A stretch of DNA of 64,000 nt from Parietichytrium sp. I65-24A (Eukaryota > Sar > Bigyra > Thraustochytrida > Thraustochytriidae), in NCBI GenBank assembly GCA_012862575.1, contig BLSF01000091.1, forward strand, positions 54,536 to 118,535. Direction: 5' to 3'. This document shows positions 21,353-31,793 of this stretch, piece by piece. Below the pieces are notes generated by a model. That model had not been told where the DNA came from. It searched no databases and saw only the letters and a list, made by a program, of their open reading frames with translations. Numbering within the stretch: the stretch's first letter is position 1; each line of letters opens with the position of its first letter. The translations under genes and the position numbers were made by a program.

Positions 21353-24300
21353 ATGAGCAGGATCTCGGAGAATGCGCAAAGTACGCCAGGCTCGCAAGGC
21401 AGTCCAAGCGTGGGAAGGATGGCGGGGAACAACGAAGCGGCACGAGCGCTGGGGAGCGATTCGGGCGAGATCGCGGGCGTGAGCTTGGAGTTTTTGATGG
21501 AGTGGGCGGTGGAGTATCCGGAGTACTCGACGCAGCAAGTGTGTGAGAAAGTGAAGGCAAAGACGAAGCAGTCGCCGGCAGACGAGCGCGGGAGTAGTTA
21601 TCTGGAGCTGCTAAGGAGAGTGAGCCCGGAGCATGTGGGCAAAGCCACGCTGTTTCTGTGCCACATGTGGTCGAGCAACTTCCACCAGTGCGTAATGGCG
21701 ATCAATCAGTACTATAGCAACGATGTGACGGTCCGCCCGGAAAGCACCTTCGTGTGGCTGGATGTGGTGTGCGCAAATCAACATGCACTGGAAGACATCG
21801 CCGGGGCAGACGACCAGGGCGCGGGGGTGTCGGAGATCGTGGCTGAAACGCGCAGGATCATCGGCGCGATTGGGCAGACCATGGTGGTGCTGACATCATG
21901 GGACAGGGAGAACGTCCCGCTCCTGTCCAGGGCGTGGTGTTTATGGGAGCTGCTGTGCACGCCGCCGGCAAAACTTCACGTGGCGCTGCCCCTCAAAGAA
22001 TCGCGATCGTTTTCACAGGACTTGCAAACGCTTCCGTCAGAGGTTGTGTTTGCGATCAATAAACTGCGAAGCAATCTCTCCGAGGCTAGCCGCGATGTGG
22101 ACATGGAGATCTTGCATGGAGTCTTCCTCGAAAATGGTGGGTTTGATTTTGTGGACAATGCTGTCCGCGCGCACTTCTTTCGTTGGGTGGCGCAAGCGGC
22201 TTGGAGGCAGCTGATCGAGTCTCAAAAGAACATTGAGCGCGAGTACGAGCCTGGACATAAGCCCACACAACCAAAGCGAAAGTCCTTGCGCAACATGCTC
22301 CGTACGCAGGCCATTCTCCTTCGCGATGTGGCCAGCGCATTCAAGACGATCAAGATGTACCCCTATGCAGTTGAGCTATACAAGGGCGTGATTCGGGACC
22401 ACGAGCGGTTCAATGGCCAAATTGACTACGATAAAATCACAGCTATAAATTGCAGCAACCTTGCAGACGTCTATGCGGACGCAGGTGAAAATGCGCTCGC
22501 GCTCCAGTACTACCGACGGGCGCTAGTGATCAACAGAAAGCTTGAGCCCACACTGGTTCCCGACACACTAAATGGTGTTGCAACAAACCTGTGGATTCTC
22601 GGCGAGCGGCAAGAGGCCGAGGTTTGCTTTCAGGAGATCATTCAACTCGATCGCCAAGCTTTCGAGCGCGAGCGCACCAGCAGGCACAAAAGATGCCTAG
22701 CCACCTCTTTGTTCAACATGGGGACGCAGCTGGAGAAGGTAGACCAGGAGCGTGCAATAACATTTCTGGAAGAGTCCGTGCGTTTGGGATTGGAGTTATA
22801 CTCTGAGGACGAGTCAGAAGGCACCTTGCTTGAAACGCGTGGGCTCGCTCTTCTCTTTTACAAGATGAATGATTTTGCAAAAGCAGCAAAGTACATGGAG
22901 GAGTTGCTAGCAATTCAAGGGTTTGTGACCAGGGACGGGGGTGCCCTGGAGCTCACGATCCCCGAAGAAGGCGAGGAGGATTCTGACAGTGAGTCAGACG
23001 AGCTCAACGACTCATTGGGAGACGACTTGGCGATGCTCGCCAGATCCACGCTGGAAATGTGCGGAGATCTCGGCGAGCAGGAGCAGCAGAGCAAGCTCAA
23101 CGAGGCCGTGGTGTGCGCCAGAGCAGCATTCGACCACCACCGGCAACGATTTGGCGAGTCGCATGCGGTTGTTCACGACGACCTTCGCCTCCTGGTCAAG
23201 ATAGAGGGCCGGCGAGGGAACTCCGATCGGGTTCAGCTTTTGTCCGGGAGGGCAGACGAGATTGGGTCTCGCCTCATTAAAGAGACGATGAGAAAGGGCC
23301 CTTTAAATGAGCTCAAGAAAAATGCTGCAAGCAAATTGGAGAAGCAGGTCCCCTCGCTTTCCTTAAATGTCCGTGAGGCCGGCAACTACGAGCAAGTGGC
23401 AGATATTTGCGAAGATCTAGGTGACTTTTACCTCACCACTCCTGAGTTTCATGTGAAAGCCATCAAGTACTTTTCTGAGTGTACAAAACTGAGACTGTTC
23501 CAATACAGCAAGCTGAAAGCCGAGTACCAACAGCTCCTGCAGAGGTACGAGTTGGAGCAGTCCCAGCAGCCCGTCAAGGACAAGGAGGCAGATGAAGAGC
23601 AAGTGGAGCTACAGAGTGGAGAAGATGACACACGAGCTGCCTCGCCCAGCAATGGTCGCACTCAAGATCAAGCAGCCGCTGCACCTCCCCACGCCGATCT
23701 CAAATTCAAGGTAATCTTGCTGCAGAACAAGGTCCGCCTTGGATTGATCCGCCTCTTCCATCTACTTTCTTTGGCTGAGAAACAAGAGGCACTGGTTCAG
23801 CCGTGCGCGAGCTTCGTCAAAATGGTCAAATTTTTCTACCCTGACAACAGCACTGATAACTTGGTGCTTGCACTGAACATGTACGCTAATTTGCTGCAAA
23901 AGGTTGGTCAAGATGAAGGCGCGCTTACTATGTTCGAAGAGGCGCTTGCGCTTGCCGAGAAAGTATACGACAGTCCAAACCGGCAATGGCTCGGCGTGCT
24001 TCAAAGCACCAGCCTTGCGCAACGTGCTCGGAAGCGCTATCGAGAGAGTCTGATTCTTCAAAAGCAGGCGGTGCGGATGTATGATCAAATTGCGGGAGTT
24101 CAGAACGAGCAATCTGCTTCCAATTTGTACCAACTGGCGAAGACGCAGATCATTTTTGCTGCCGATCTTGAGGCAGGTGACGAAGACAGACAGGTACAGA
24201 GTGGTGTCGGGGAATTTGTGTCTGCGCGCAAGATGCGCGACCTGCTGTGGCAAGAGGCTGAACAGAATCTGTTCCAAGGTATTAGCATTCTGCAACGATT

Positions 24301-24793
24301 GCATGAAATCGCAAATGAGGAGAATGTTGCAATTCTGCGGCGCGAGCTTGCCGACTTATACATAAACTCTGGTCGACTGAAGGACGCCGAGGATCAAATC
24401 TTGCAAGTCGTGAGTTTGCACACCCTCATTTACGATTCAGATGACCCCCACATCATCCAAGATCTCGACCTGCTCAAGTGGGTGAAGAAGAAACTGAAAA
24501 GGAAATCCAAAGTCGAGCACCAGCAGGAGCTGATGGCAGCGGACCCTCCTGGCTCCGGCAAAAGCCAAACTCTTACCGCCAGCCATGGTGAGAAGCAGTC
24601 CGTAGAAAAGGCAACCAGCCAAGAGCAAGAACCATCGTCCAATACACAGCAACTTGCGCCTGCAGCAGCTGCACAGGAGCCGTCCGCAAAAGGGACAGAA
24701 ACGCAGTCTTCAAAGAAGCCAGAACCACCAAACTTGCCTGCGCCGGCGACATCATCGGGTCCTGCGAAGCAATCTTGTTGTGAGATCATGTAA
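21353..24793 (+). CDS. TPR protein with N-terminal WCLWE-type domain and CaaX-like C-terminus
   Basis: A 1,146-residue protein. Residues about 80-210 contain TLFLCHMWSSNF, FVWLDVVCANQH, TMVVLTSWD and SRAWCLWELLC. This set of motifs precedes TPR arrays in many protist proteins and suggests a TIR-like alpha/beta sensor fold; that assignment is tentative. From about residue 340 on there are many TPR units of the kinesin-light-chain/NPHP3 kind (for example ALQYYRRALVINRKL and ALTMFEEALALAEKVYDSP). A basic stretch (KWVKKKLKRKSK, about 1042-1053) and a low-complexity tail lead to the terminal SCCEIM. CEIM fits a CaaX prenylation box, with a second Cys beside it. Start chosen at 21353; an in-frame ATG at 21335 adds six residues. 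AATAAA lies 8 bases after the stop. Confidence 0.78.
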   Translation: MSRISENAQSTPGSQGSPSVGRMAGNNEAARALGSDSGEIAGVSLEFLMEWAVEYPEYSTQQVCEKVKAKTKQSPADERGSSYLELLRRVSPEHVGKATLFLCHMWSSNFHQCVMAINQYYSNDVTVRPESTFVWLDVVCANQHALEDIAGADDQGAGVSEIVAETRRIIGAIGQTMVVLTSWDRENVPLLSRAWCLWELLCTPPAKLHVALPLKESRSFSQDLQTLPSEVVFAINKLRSNLSEASRDVDMEILHGVFLENGGFDFVDNAVRAHFFRWVAQAAWRQLIESQKNIEREYEPGHKPTQPKRKSLRNMLRTQAILLRDVASAFKTIKMYPYAVELYKGVIRDHERFNGQIDYDKITAINCSNLADVYADAGENALALQYYRRALVINRKLEPTLVPDTLNGVATNLWILGERQEAEVCFQEIIQLDRQAFERERTSRHKRCLATSLFNMGTQLEKVDQERAITFLEESVRLGLELYSEDESEGTLLETRGLALLFYKMNDFAKAAKYMEELLAIQGFVTRDGGALELTIPEEGEEDSDSESDELNDSLGDDLAMLARSTLEMCGDLGEQEQQSKLNEAVVCARAAFDHHRQRFGESHAVVHDDLRLLVKIEGRRGNSDRVQLLSGRADEIGSRLIKETMRKGPLNELKKNAASKLEKQVPSLSLNVREAGNYEQVADICEDLGDFYLTTPEFHVKAIKYFSECTKLRLFQYSKLKAEYQQLLQRYELEQSQQPVKDKEADEEQVELQSGEDDTRAASPSNGRTQDQAAAAPPHADLKFKVILLQNKVRLGLIRLFHLLSLAEKQEALVQPCASFVKMVKFFYPDNSTDNLVLALNMYANLLQKVGQDEGALTMFEEALALAEKVYDSPNRQWLGVLQSTSLAQRARKRYRESLILQKQAVRMYDQIAGVQNEQSASNLYQLAKTQIIFAADLEAGDEDRQVQSGVGEFVSARKMRDLLWQEAEQNLFQGISILQRLHEIANEENVAILRRELADLYINSGRLKDAEDQILQVVSLHTLIYDSDDPHIIQDLDLLKWVKKKLKRKSKVEHQQELMAADPPGSGKSQTLTASHGEKQSVEKATSQEQEPSSNTQQLAPAAAAQEPSAKGTETQSSKKPEPPNLPAPATSSGPAKQSCCEIM

Positions 24794-25643
24794 AACTGAC
24801 AATAAATGCAAAACTGAAAACTAACAGTAAATCTCGGTACTCAGTACTACATTTTGATCTCTTCGCGGCCGATTCTGGATCGAACGTCCGAGTTTCTGAT
24901 CGCATCACAAAAACACGACGGCTCTTCTCTCCCGAGAGCTAGTTGATCTAATCCGCAAGTCTTGGCTTACCTTTTACTTGCGCACACTTCACCGACACTG
25001 ACTGACAGTGAAGTTGACTTTCCAGACCTTTGAGAGTATCTGCAACCAGCCGTTCGAGCCCAGTTCGTGTCTCGCGTGCGTATCACTTGGTATCACTTGA
25101 CACATCAGGAATCTCAGGAATGGGTGCACTGTCATAAGCGTACGTGTACTGCACAACACGAACGCAATTTTCATTTCACCATTTCACGAATTTCATGCTT
25201 CCATCTTACCCGCGTCGCATAGCTGCGCTTATTCCTCCAGACACCACCACACCTTGGTGAAACTTACTGTGACGAGCAACCGCGATACGCACTGTTCGTC
25301 CAGCCGCAACATTAATATTTGTTACTCCCACCTACCACATACGCGAGCAAATTTAAGGCGCGGGTGCTCGATTGGATCTCGATCCTGACTTGGCAGATTG
25401 TTGTGATGGTTGCACTTATGAATTATAGGTACCGTGAGCTATGAATTGTAATTAAGTTTCGCCCAAGACGCTGTAGACAGGAGACAGAAGATAAGAGAAA
25501 GAGAGACAGAGACAACAGAGACAGAGACAGAGACAGACAGCGAGGCGGTTGCTGATCGACCTGTGCGCAAGTTTGTGACTTGTGCGTTTGCGTGTGTGTG
25601 ATCAAAAAAGTTCGAGGTCGGAAGTTGCGAGAAAGTGGGAAAC
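24794..25643. other. Intergenic region
   Basis: This 0.85-kb gap holds the AATAAA at 24801-24806 after the TPR gene, one GTACTCAGTAC motif at 24837-24847, and a GAGACA simple repeat at about 25483-25545 that is likely leader or promoter of CPT2. No coding sequence is seen. Confidence 0.55.
25483..25545 (+). repeat. (GAGACA)n repeat upstream of CPT2
   Basis: A purine-rich hexamer tract about 100 bases before the CPT2 start codon, possibly part of its leader or promoter. Confidence 0.8.
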
Positions 25644-27623
25644 ATGCTTCGCGTGTCCGGCGTGAAACGCGTGCCCGGTGCCGCCGGGCAGCTCAGACAG
25701 CTGAGAGGCCTGAGCTCTAAAAGTGGCGTGCTCCAGCCGTACCTGCACGAGACGGTGATCCCAACGTACCATTTCCAGGACTCGCTGCCCAAGCTGGCCG
25801 TGCCCAAGCTGGAAGATACGTTGAACAAGTATCTGTACTTTGCAGAGCCGATGGTTTCTTCGGAAGAGTTTGTGAAGACCAAGGAGGCGGTGGAGAGCTT
25901 TGGGAAGAAGGAAGGTCCAGCGCTACAGGCGGAGTTGGTGGAGCAGGACAAGAAGGAGTACTCGAGCTTCTACAACAAGATGTGGTTTGACATGTATCTC
26001 GAGTCCAGGACTCCATTGCCGCTCAACTACAACCCGCAGTTGACCTACAACGATGAGAAGGCCCCGAGCAAGAACGAGCAGGCTGTTCGCACGGCAAATC
26101 TGCTTGGCAGCTCGCTTCGCTTCTACCGCACCCTGCTGGATGAGAAGCTCAAGCCAGATATCTTCCACACCAACCCAGCCAAGAGCATGACTTCGACTTA
26201 CGAGACGGTTTGCAAAATGCTTCCACGGCAAGTCTCTTTTTACGGCTCGTATTATTTCGGGGCGTACCCACTGGACATGAGCCAGTACCAAAACCTCTTC
26301 TCCTCCACGCGCATCCCGAAGCATGGCAAGGACGAGCTGCGTAAGTTTACCCCTCAACAGTCCAAGCATGTGGTCATCCAGCGCGGCAATGCTTTCTACA
26401 CCGTGCAGGTCTTGAACGACGACCTGTCCATCGTTGATCACGAAACGCTTGAGCGCGCCGTCCGCGCCATCCTCCAGGACAAGGCTGGTCAGGACGCTCA
26501 AAAGCACGGAGTGGGCATGCTCACAACCATGGATCGTGACCAGTGGGCACGCGCCAGGTCCGAGATGGAGCAGACCCCAGCCAACAAGGCAGCGCTCGAG
26601 GCAATCGACTCTGCGCTCTTTGCCATTACCCTCGAAGATGAAAAGCCAGTAACATTCGAACAGCTCTCCTCTTGCATGTTGTTCGGCCCCGCACGAAACC
26701 GATGGTTCGACAAAAGCTTTCAACTTATCGTCGCTTCGAACGGAAAGAGCGCCGTGAACTTTGAGCATGCTTGGGGCGATGGTGTTGCTGTTCTGCGGTA
26801 CTTTAATGAGGTTTACGAAGACTCTGTCAAGGTCCCGGAGAGGGCGCCAGTTACCTCCGGACTTCCCGAAGTCTCCAAAAGCTTTGGGGCAGGAGTTGGT
26901 GTGCCACAGCTTCTCAATTTCGATCTCTCGCAGTCGACCGTCTCAACCATCGAGAAAGCGACCAAGGATTTCCAGCAAGTTACTTCTAAGTTGCAACTCG
27001 GAGCCTTCGAGACCGAAGATTTCGGAAAGGAGCGCCTGAAGAAGCTCAAGATCGGCTCGGATGGCTTCATGCAGATGGGTTTCCAACTCGCTCATCAGCG
27101 CATGAAAGGTTACACCCCAGCCACGTACGAGAGCGCCAGCACTGCTGCATTCAAGCATGGTCGCACTGAAACCATCCGCTCGGCCACCCCCGAGGCGGCG
27201 CGCTTTGCGAAAGCATTTTGTGATGCATCTGTCGGAAAAGATGAACGCGCAAACTTACTTCGCGCAGCGGTCAAGCGTCACGGGGATATCACAAAGGATG
27301 CACTGATGGGCAAAGGAATGGACAGGCACCTGTTTGCTCTCCGCATTCTCGCCCAGCGTAAAGACCCGACTATTCTTCCATCACTGTACACTGACAAGGC
27401 TTACCAGGTTTTGAGCAACATCATCCTCAGTACGAGCACACTGTCTAGTGATGCCCTCTACGCTGGTGGGTTTGGCCCAGTTGGGGCAGATTGCTTCGCT
27501 CTGGCGTATGGTATCGCAGATCATGGCGCAAGAACTGCTGTTGCGACTTATGAGCTCGGTTCGCAAGAGTTTGCCGATAATCTTGCTCGGGCATACAAAG
27601 ACATGCTCGTGGCTCTCGAGTAA
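25644..27623 (+). CDS. CPT2: Carnitine O-palmitoyltransferase 2, mitochondrial
   Basis: A 659-residue carnitine/choline acyltransferase closest to animal CPT2. It transfers long-chain acyl groups from carnitine back to CoA on the matrix side of the inner mitochondrial membrane, feeding beta-oxidation. The catalytic His is His375 in FEHAWGDGVAVLRYFNEVYEDS-type context; the carnitine-site strings ATYESASTAAFKHGRTETIR and STSTLSSDALYAGGFGPV are intact. RNRWFDKSFQLIVASNGKSAVNF is also typical of CPT2. The first 28 residues (MLRVSGVKRVPGAAGQLRQLRG) are basic, Ser/Leu-rich and lack acids, as in a mitochondrial presequence. The ATG at 25644 is used; the frame continues three codons upstream only to a GTG. 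Confidence 0.95.
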   Translation: MLRVSGVKRVPGAAGQLRQLRGLSSKSGVLQPYLHETVIPTYHFQDSLPKLAVPKLEDTLNKYLYFAEPMVSSEEFVKTKEAVESFGKKEGPALQAELVEQDKKEYSSFYNKMWFDMYLESRTPLPLNYNPQLTYNDEKAPSKNEQAVRTANLLGSSLRFYRTLLDEKLKPDIFHTNPAKSMTSTYETVCKMLPRQVSFYGSYYFGAYPLDMSQYQNLFSSTRIPKHGKDELRKFTPQQSKHVVIQRGNAFYTVQVLNDDLSIVDHETLERAVRAILQDKAGQDAQKHGVGMLTTMDRDQWARARSEMEQTPANKAALEAIDSALFAITLEDEKPVTFEQLSSCMLFGPARNRWFDKSFQLIVASNGKSAVNFEHAWGDGVAVLRYFNEVYEDSVKVPERAPVTSGLPEVSKSFGAGVGVPQLLNFDLSQSTVSTIEKATKDFQQVTSKLQLGAFETEDFGKERLKKLKIGSDGFMQMGFQLAHQRMKGYTPATYESASTAAFKHGRTETIRSATPEAARFAKAFCDASVGKDERANLLRAAVKRHGDITKDALMGKGMDRHLFALRILAQRKDPTILPSLYTDKAYQVLSNIILSTSTLSSDALYAGGFGPVGADCFALAYGIADHGARTAVATYELGSQEFADNLARAYKDMLVALE

Positions 27624-28069
27624 TACGTACCTCCACTTGCAATGCCGCAACCTTATTATACTATTATAAAAAAAGAAACGAACAACTGTGACTGTTTTTT
27701 GCTCTAACAATCAATAACCAACTGGGTTTTCTATTTGGGGGGCGAAAGTTGGGAGTTCGGACGTTGATCATCTTGCCAAGGCACACAGAGATGAGCTCAT
27801 GGATACCGGGCCATGTGTTACCTCGTGCAAAGACAAAACTTCGATCTACCTCGAGTGGTCTGATTGCTCGCAAATCTGGCAGAGAAACAGGCTGGACATT
27901 TACATTTACAATTTCAAAAAGCTTTTTTTTCTTTTCAAGTTAAAATTTACAAACAAGATTCCTTCATTCGCAGATGAGGTAAAAAGAGGGATAATTTTTC
28001 ACAACAAACCTGGGCCCATTCCTCGCCGCACAAAAAAGAGAGGAGAACAATAATCAAAGCATACACTAG
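27624..28069. other. Convergent intergenic region
   Basis: This 446-base AT-rich 3' flank between CPT2 and the kinase gene holds homopolymer T and A runs and no gene. Confidence 0.55.
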
Positions 28070-29176
28070 TCAAGCAAACAGGCGGGCACAGGAAACAATA
28101 AAACAATGGGAAAGGGCCTCCTTCCCAGACAAACGTCTGGCAGGGTCAACGCACAAGAGCTGCGAAAAGAAGTCAATGCACTCGACGGAGCTTGCGAGCG
28201 CGGGATTGCACTCCATCAAAAAGCGGCGCAAGCTGCGAGCCGTGTCGGACTGGTCTCCAAGAGCGGAGGGCAGTGAGTCGTCACGCTTGCATTCTTCGTC
28301 GACGTTGGAGGAGGGGCACTGGTGCACGACTGTACCCCTTTTCGCCTTCTTCTTGAGCTCTTGGTAATCAAATAGATCGCAGGAAGTGGATGGAATTCCA
28401 TCCTCCATCCTGAGGTCGCTTTTGTTACTGCAAAGTCCACTTCTCGAATGAAAAAACTTGCCATCCTTGAAGCAACGCAGATCCCAGTCAGCCCCAAAAA
28501 ACTCTGCCCACTCTTGTACAAGGCCAGATGCGTTGTCAGAAGAGAACACGGGCTTGCCTGCGCAGATTTCAAGAAGGGTCAGCGCCAAGGACCACATGTC
28601 GATGGCAGGACCGAATGCACAGCCAAATAGGACTTCTGGGGCGCGGTAGCGTAGGGTCTGCACTTCAAAGTGGTCAAAATACAACGAAACGTCACTGATG
28701 TTCATGGCGTTCCCAAAGTCGAGCAGTTTCAAGGTGGACCGGGACACGTCAAAGGCGATGTTACCCGGTTTAATATCGGCATGCAAGAGCCCCAGCGAGT
28801 GCACAAACTCGAGGTCCTGGGTCAGCTTGCACGCTATCTGATGCACACTCGCAGCGGGAATCTCGAAAGACCTGCACACGTCATGCAGACAATGGCCGAG
28901 CAGCTCCATGGCAAAGCACGTGTGCCCTTCGTGCGAGAACACCTGGATGGGGCACACAATGTGCTGCTCCCCGCCCCTGCGCGCCACGCTGCTCAGCACC
29001 GCAAACTCTTGCGCCCCTTGCATGGCCAAATCCTTTCGCATCACCTTGACGGCTACGTAAGGATGCGCGCTGTGTGGCTCGGCTTGGACATCCTTACACA
29101 GCAGCACCTGCGAGGAGCTCGTCTTCCTAATAAACTCCAGGGGCTTGTATCTATCGTTCAGAAGGACATCGCCCAT
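28070..29176 (-). CDS. CMGC-like protein kinase (PRP4/DYRK/HIPK-like), atypical
   Basis: A 368-residue kinase domain with almost no extra sequence. Present: the VAVKV lysine (Lys44), catalytic loop LLHADIKPGNIAFD (Asp134), LLDFGNAM (Asp153) and RYRAPEVLFGCAFGPAIDMWSLALTLLEI. HAD in place of HRD and the YRAPE form point to the PRP4/HIPK/DYRK side of the CMGC group. Two departures stand out: the glycine loop reads RKTSSSQVLLC and has lost all glycines, and the loop residue after KP is Gly instead of Glu or Asp. Between the APE region and the C-terminus is a poorly conserved, charged insert. The ATP-binding and catalytic Lys/Asp/Asp remain, so activity is possible. The ATG at 29176 is the first in frame after a TTG. 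Confidence 0.82.
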   Translation of the reverse strand: MGDVLLNDRYKPLEFIRKTSSSQVLLCKDVQAEPHSAHPYVAVKVMRKDLAMQGAQEFAVLSSVARRGGEQHIVCPIQVFSHEGHTCFAMELLGHCLHDVCRSFEIPAASVHQIACKLTQDLEFVHSLGLLHADIKPGNIAFDVSRSTLKLLDFGNAMNISDVSLYFDHFEVQTLRYRAPEVLFGCAFGPAIDMWSLALTLLEICAGKPVFSSDNASGLVQEWAEFFGADWDLRCFKDGKFFHSRSGLCSNKSDLRMEDGIPSTSCDLFDYQELKKKAKRGTVVHQCPSSNVDEECKRDDSLPSALGDQSDTARSLRRFLMECNPALASSVECIDFFSQLLCVDPARRLSGKEALSHCFIVSCARLFA

Positions 29177-29984
29177 AGTGCCATTCAAACGCTCTGCCTT
29201 AGGTTAACCAAAGCACCGACCCCCGCGCGCGCGGTAATTGACAGCGATCACGCCGTCAATCTCTCGATCTCAGAAGCTCCCAATTCCTCAAGCGCGCAAA
29301 CTCGCACAACAATTCCTCTCTCGCTTGTCAACCCGCCCCGACAGCCCCAACGACTCGTTCGGCACGACTGGCAGACCGGACAGCACGACGACAGCACGAG
29401 CTCGCGGTCTGTCTTGCCTTTCTTGTCCCACTTTTACAGCTCTTCTTGAGGTCTCTATGAGCTTTGGGGTTTCTCGGGCCTCCAAGTCCTTCACCCTGTG
29501 CGCTGGACAGCGCCCGCAGTCGTGCACCCTTTTTTACACACACGCGCACACACACGGCGCTCCAAAGTGATAGAGTGACAGAGAGACCGCCACTGCACAG
29601 CCCAACTTGAACGAGCGCCAGCACAGCCTAGTACAGTTCCGGCCAGCTAGAGTCCAAAGTCCAAAGTCCACCTCCAACTTTCCACTCTCCACTTTCCACT
29701 TGGCAAGAGAGCTGTGAAACTACGAAACTATGCAACCTAGAACTCAGGAAAGCTCAGGCGGCTGAGCAAGAAAGAGCCAAAGAAGCAAAGAGCTTACAGA
29801 AACAGAACGGAGACTGCGCCACCCCGCTACTCCGCCACTCCGCTACTGACAATGAGAGAGCGCGTGAGTGAGTGAGTGAGTGATTGAATGATTTGTTCAA
29901 TGAATGATTGAGTGAGTGAATGGAAGTTCTTCGTGCGTGTGCTCCCTCTCGCTCTGTCGCTATCCTTCTCTGCGCTATTGCTCT

Positions 29985-30045
29985 CTGTCTCTCTGTCTCT
30001 CTGTCTCTCTCTGTGCACTCAGTCTCTCTGTGTCTCTCTGTCTCT
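29985..30045 (+). repeat. (CTCTGTCT)n repeat
   Basis: A pyrimidine-rich tandem repeat between the kinase and the retroelement. A similar tract occurs at about 47210-47253. Confidence 0.8.
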
Positions 30046-30342
30046 TTCCAATGTGTGCAGACGCTAGGCGGCTCTACTGCTCACTGCAAGCTGGTCCTAT
30101 GTGTTGCGCTAGCCGTGGGTAGGGAGCGTGCCGGTACCAGTTTGGATGCTGAGACGCGTGGGGGGACTGCTAGAGTTGGGGGTAGAGAGGCGGTAGAAAG
30201 CGGGGATGTGCAATGTGTGCTCGCTCAGATACTGCTACCGGTAATGGAAAGATAGAAAAGATAAACTTTTTTTGCCTGTTCCTTTTTCTTTTGTCGTTTT
30301 GCTGTTTTTGTTTTTGTTTCTTTGGGCTGGTAGTTCGAGGGT

Positions 30343-30372
30343 ATGAAAGAAAGAAAGAAAGAAAGAAAGAAT
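30343..30372 (+). repeat. (GAAA)n repeat
   Basis: About seven copies of a tetramer in an intergenic gap. Confidence 0.85.
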
Positions 30373-31534
30373 GAGTGAGTGAATTAGTGGGTTGAGTAAA
30401 ACTAATAACCTGTGTGGACTTGTGCAGACTTGGCGGAAGGTTTGAATGAACGACTCGGGAGGATACACCCTACCAGTATTAGTAGTACTATCCCAGTAGT
30501 TTTTATTCACAGTCAGCTTCTCTGAATTCTGTTCTGGTTTCAGATTGGAGCCTTTGGAGCCTATAATAGCTCCCGCAGTGAATCTGAATAGTATAATTGC
30601 TTCATGCTTCTGAACCATCATACCTGACCAGCTTATTTAGCCATCGATCCTGTTGTGTGCAAATAACTTACCGGTAAGCTTATCTTACTGTTGTTCGATC
30701 AATGTTCAAATCAAGAATCCTGAAATAAGTTTACGTTAGGTTGTGTACTCACTGTCAGTACGCACTGGCACTGCACACTGTCGCAAAAGCGCTACTAGTT
30801 GTACTAGTACTGAGTACCGATTTGGCATGTTCAAGTTTTGTACCCCCGCAACCACATCCTAGGCTCTACTCTGTGCGGAGTGATGTTGCGATGTTGTCAT
30901 GTTGCGATGTTGAGATGCATGCTTGTTGACTCGATTATGCATAAGTTTATCGACAGGCAGTGGGATGGATGGGCAAGTTGAGTGTTATTTATCTAATTTT
31001 AAAAAACATGTCTTCAAAAAAGTTTTGGCTGACCTACCTGGCTCTTTTGGCAGCTTTCTGAACCTCATGCTTCGCTTGTACGGCCTAATGCTCTACTAAC
31101 TCTGGCTCTCCAGCCGTAAGGCATCATAAGACTCGCAGTAGAGTGAGTCAACATGAGTTCTGAAGTCTGAATCATGAGGTGAGCTTTTCACAGACATGTG
31201 AGTTCCGCTTACTGACTGTAGAAAAGTCGAAACGAAAGATTCGCAATGACAAGTTAGATCACAGTTGAAATGTTGACGTTAGCCAAAAGTGTGCAAGTGC
31301 CAGTGGTTTCGGTAAGCATAGATCAGTGCACATCTCGAGTTGTCGACCTCGCAAAGTTGGAGCTTCACTGTCAGTGCACATCTCGAGTTTACACTTGCAG
31401 CTTTGCTTCCGATGATCTCTTCCAGCTTTGCGCCACGCAGGAGCGCACATCGAGAAGGGTTGTGCTGAAAATGCACTTATACAGCTGCAGTTAATCATGG
31501 AGTTTCGGGATGTTTCGGGAGTTTCGGGTCATGA

Positions 31535-31793
31535 TCTGACATCGTCTGAAAAAAGGGTACCGCAAGAATTGGTTGCTGACGGCGGGCACCCCACCTTCCG
31601 ATAGGGTTTGTTTACGCTGCACTTCGTGGCTTGGACGGCGGGAGGGGATAAATGCTTGTTTGACTACATGACGACGAATGAGTAGGTCACAAACATAAAC
31701 AATCAACTTGAGTCTGCGTGGCTGTCTGACAGCAACAGGAGACCCGACCACAGGAGTTGCAAGGAGAAATCGGACAGTCAACACATCTACCTT
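31535..31793 (+). repeat. Left terminal repeat
   Basis: It shares with the right copy CTGACATCGTCTGA at the start, GGGATAAATGCTTGTTTGAC, CACAAACATAAAC, ACTTGAGTCTGCGTGGCT, TCTGACAGCAACAG and CAGTCAACACAT near the end. The copy is about 90 bases shorter than the right one and carries one block (31590-31628) in the opposite orientation. Confidence 0.75.

Larger units (their letters stand above)
29177..31534. other. Long repeat-rich intergenic region
   Basis: This 2.4-kb gap runs from the kinase start to the retroelement. It holds GAGT repeats (about 29862-29882), a (CTCTGTCT)n tract (about 29985-30045), (GAAA)n at about 30343-30372, a TCTGAATTCTGTTCTG word at 30521-30536 and one GTACTGAGTAC palindromic motif (30807-30817). 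Short open frames are simple-sequence artefacts. No gene is seen. Confidence 0.5.

Noticed and set aside
31045-31117. tRNA-like sequence on the minus strand (contains TAGTAGAGCATTAGG, similar to a D-arm/box A)
   Set aside because: The D-stem does not pair well, no clean anticodon stem forms, and the box B region (GGTTCAGAAAG) departs from consensus.
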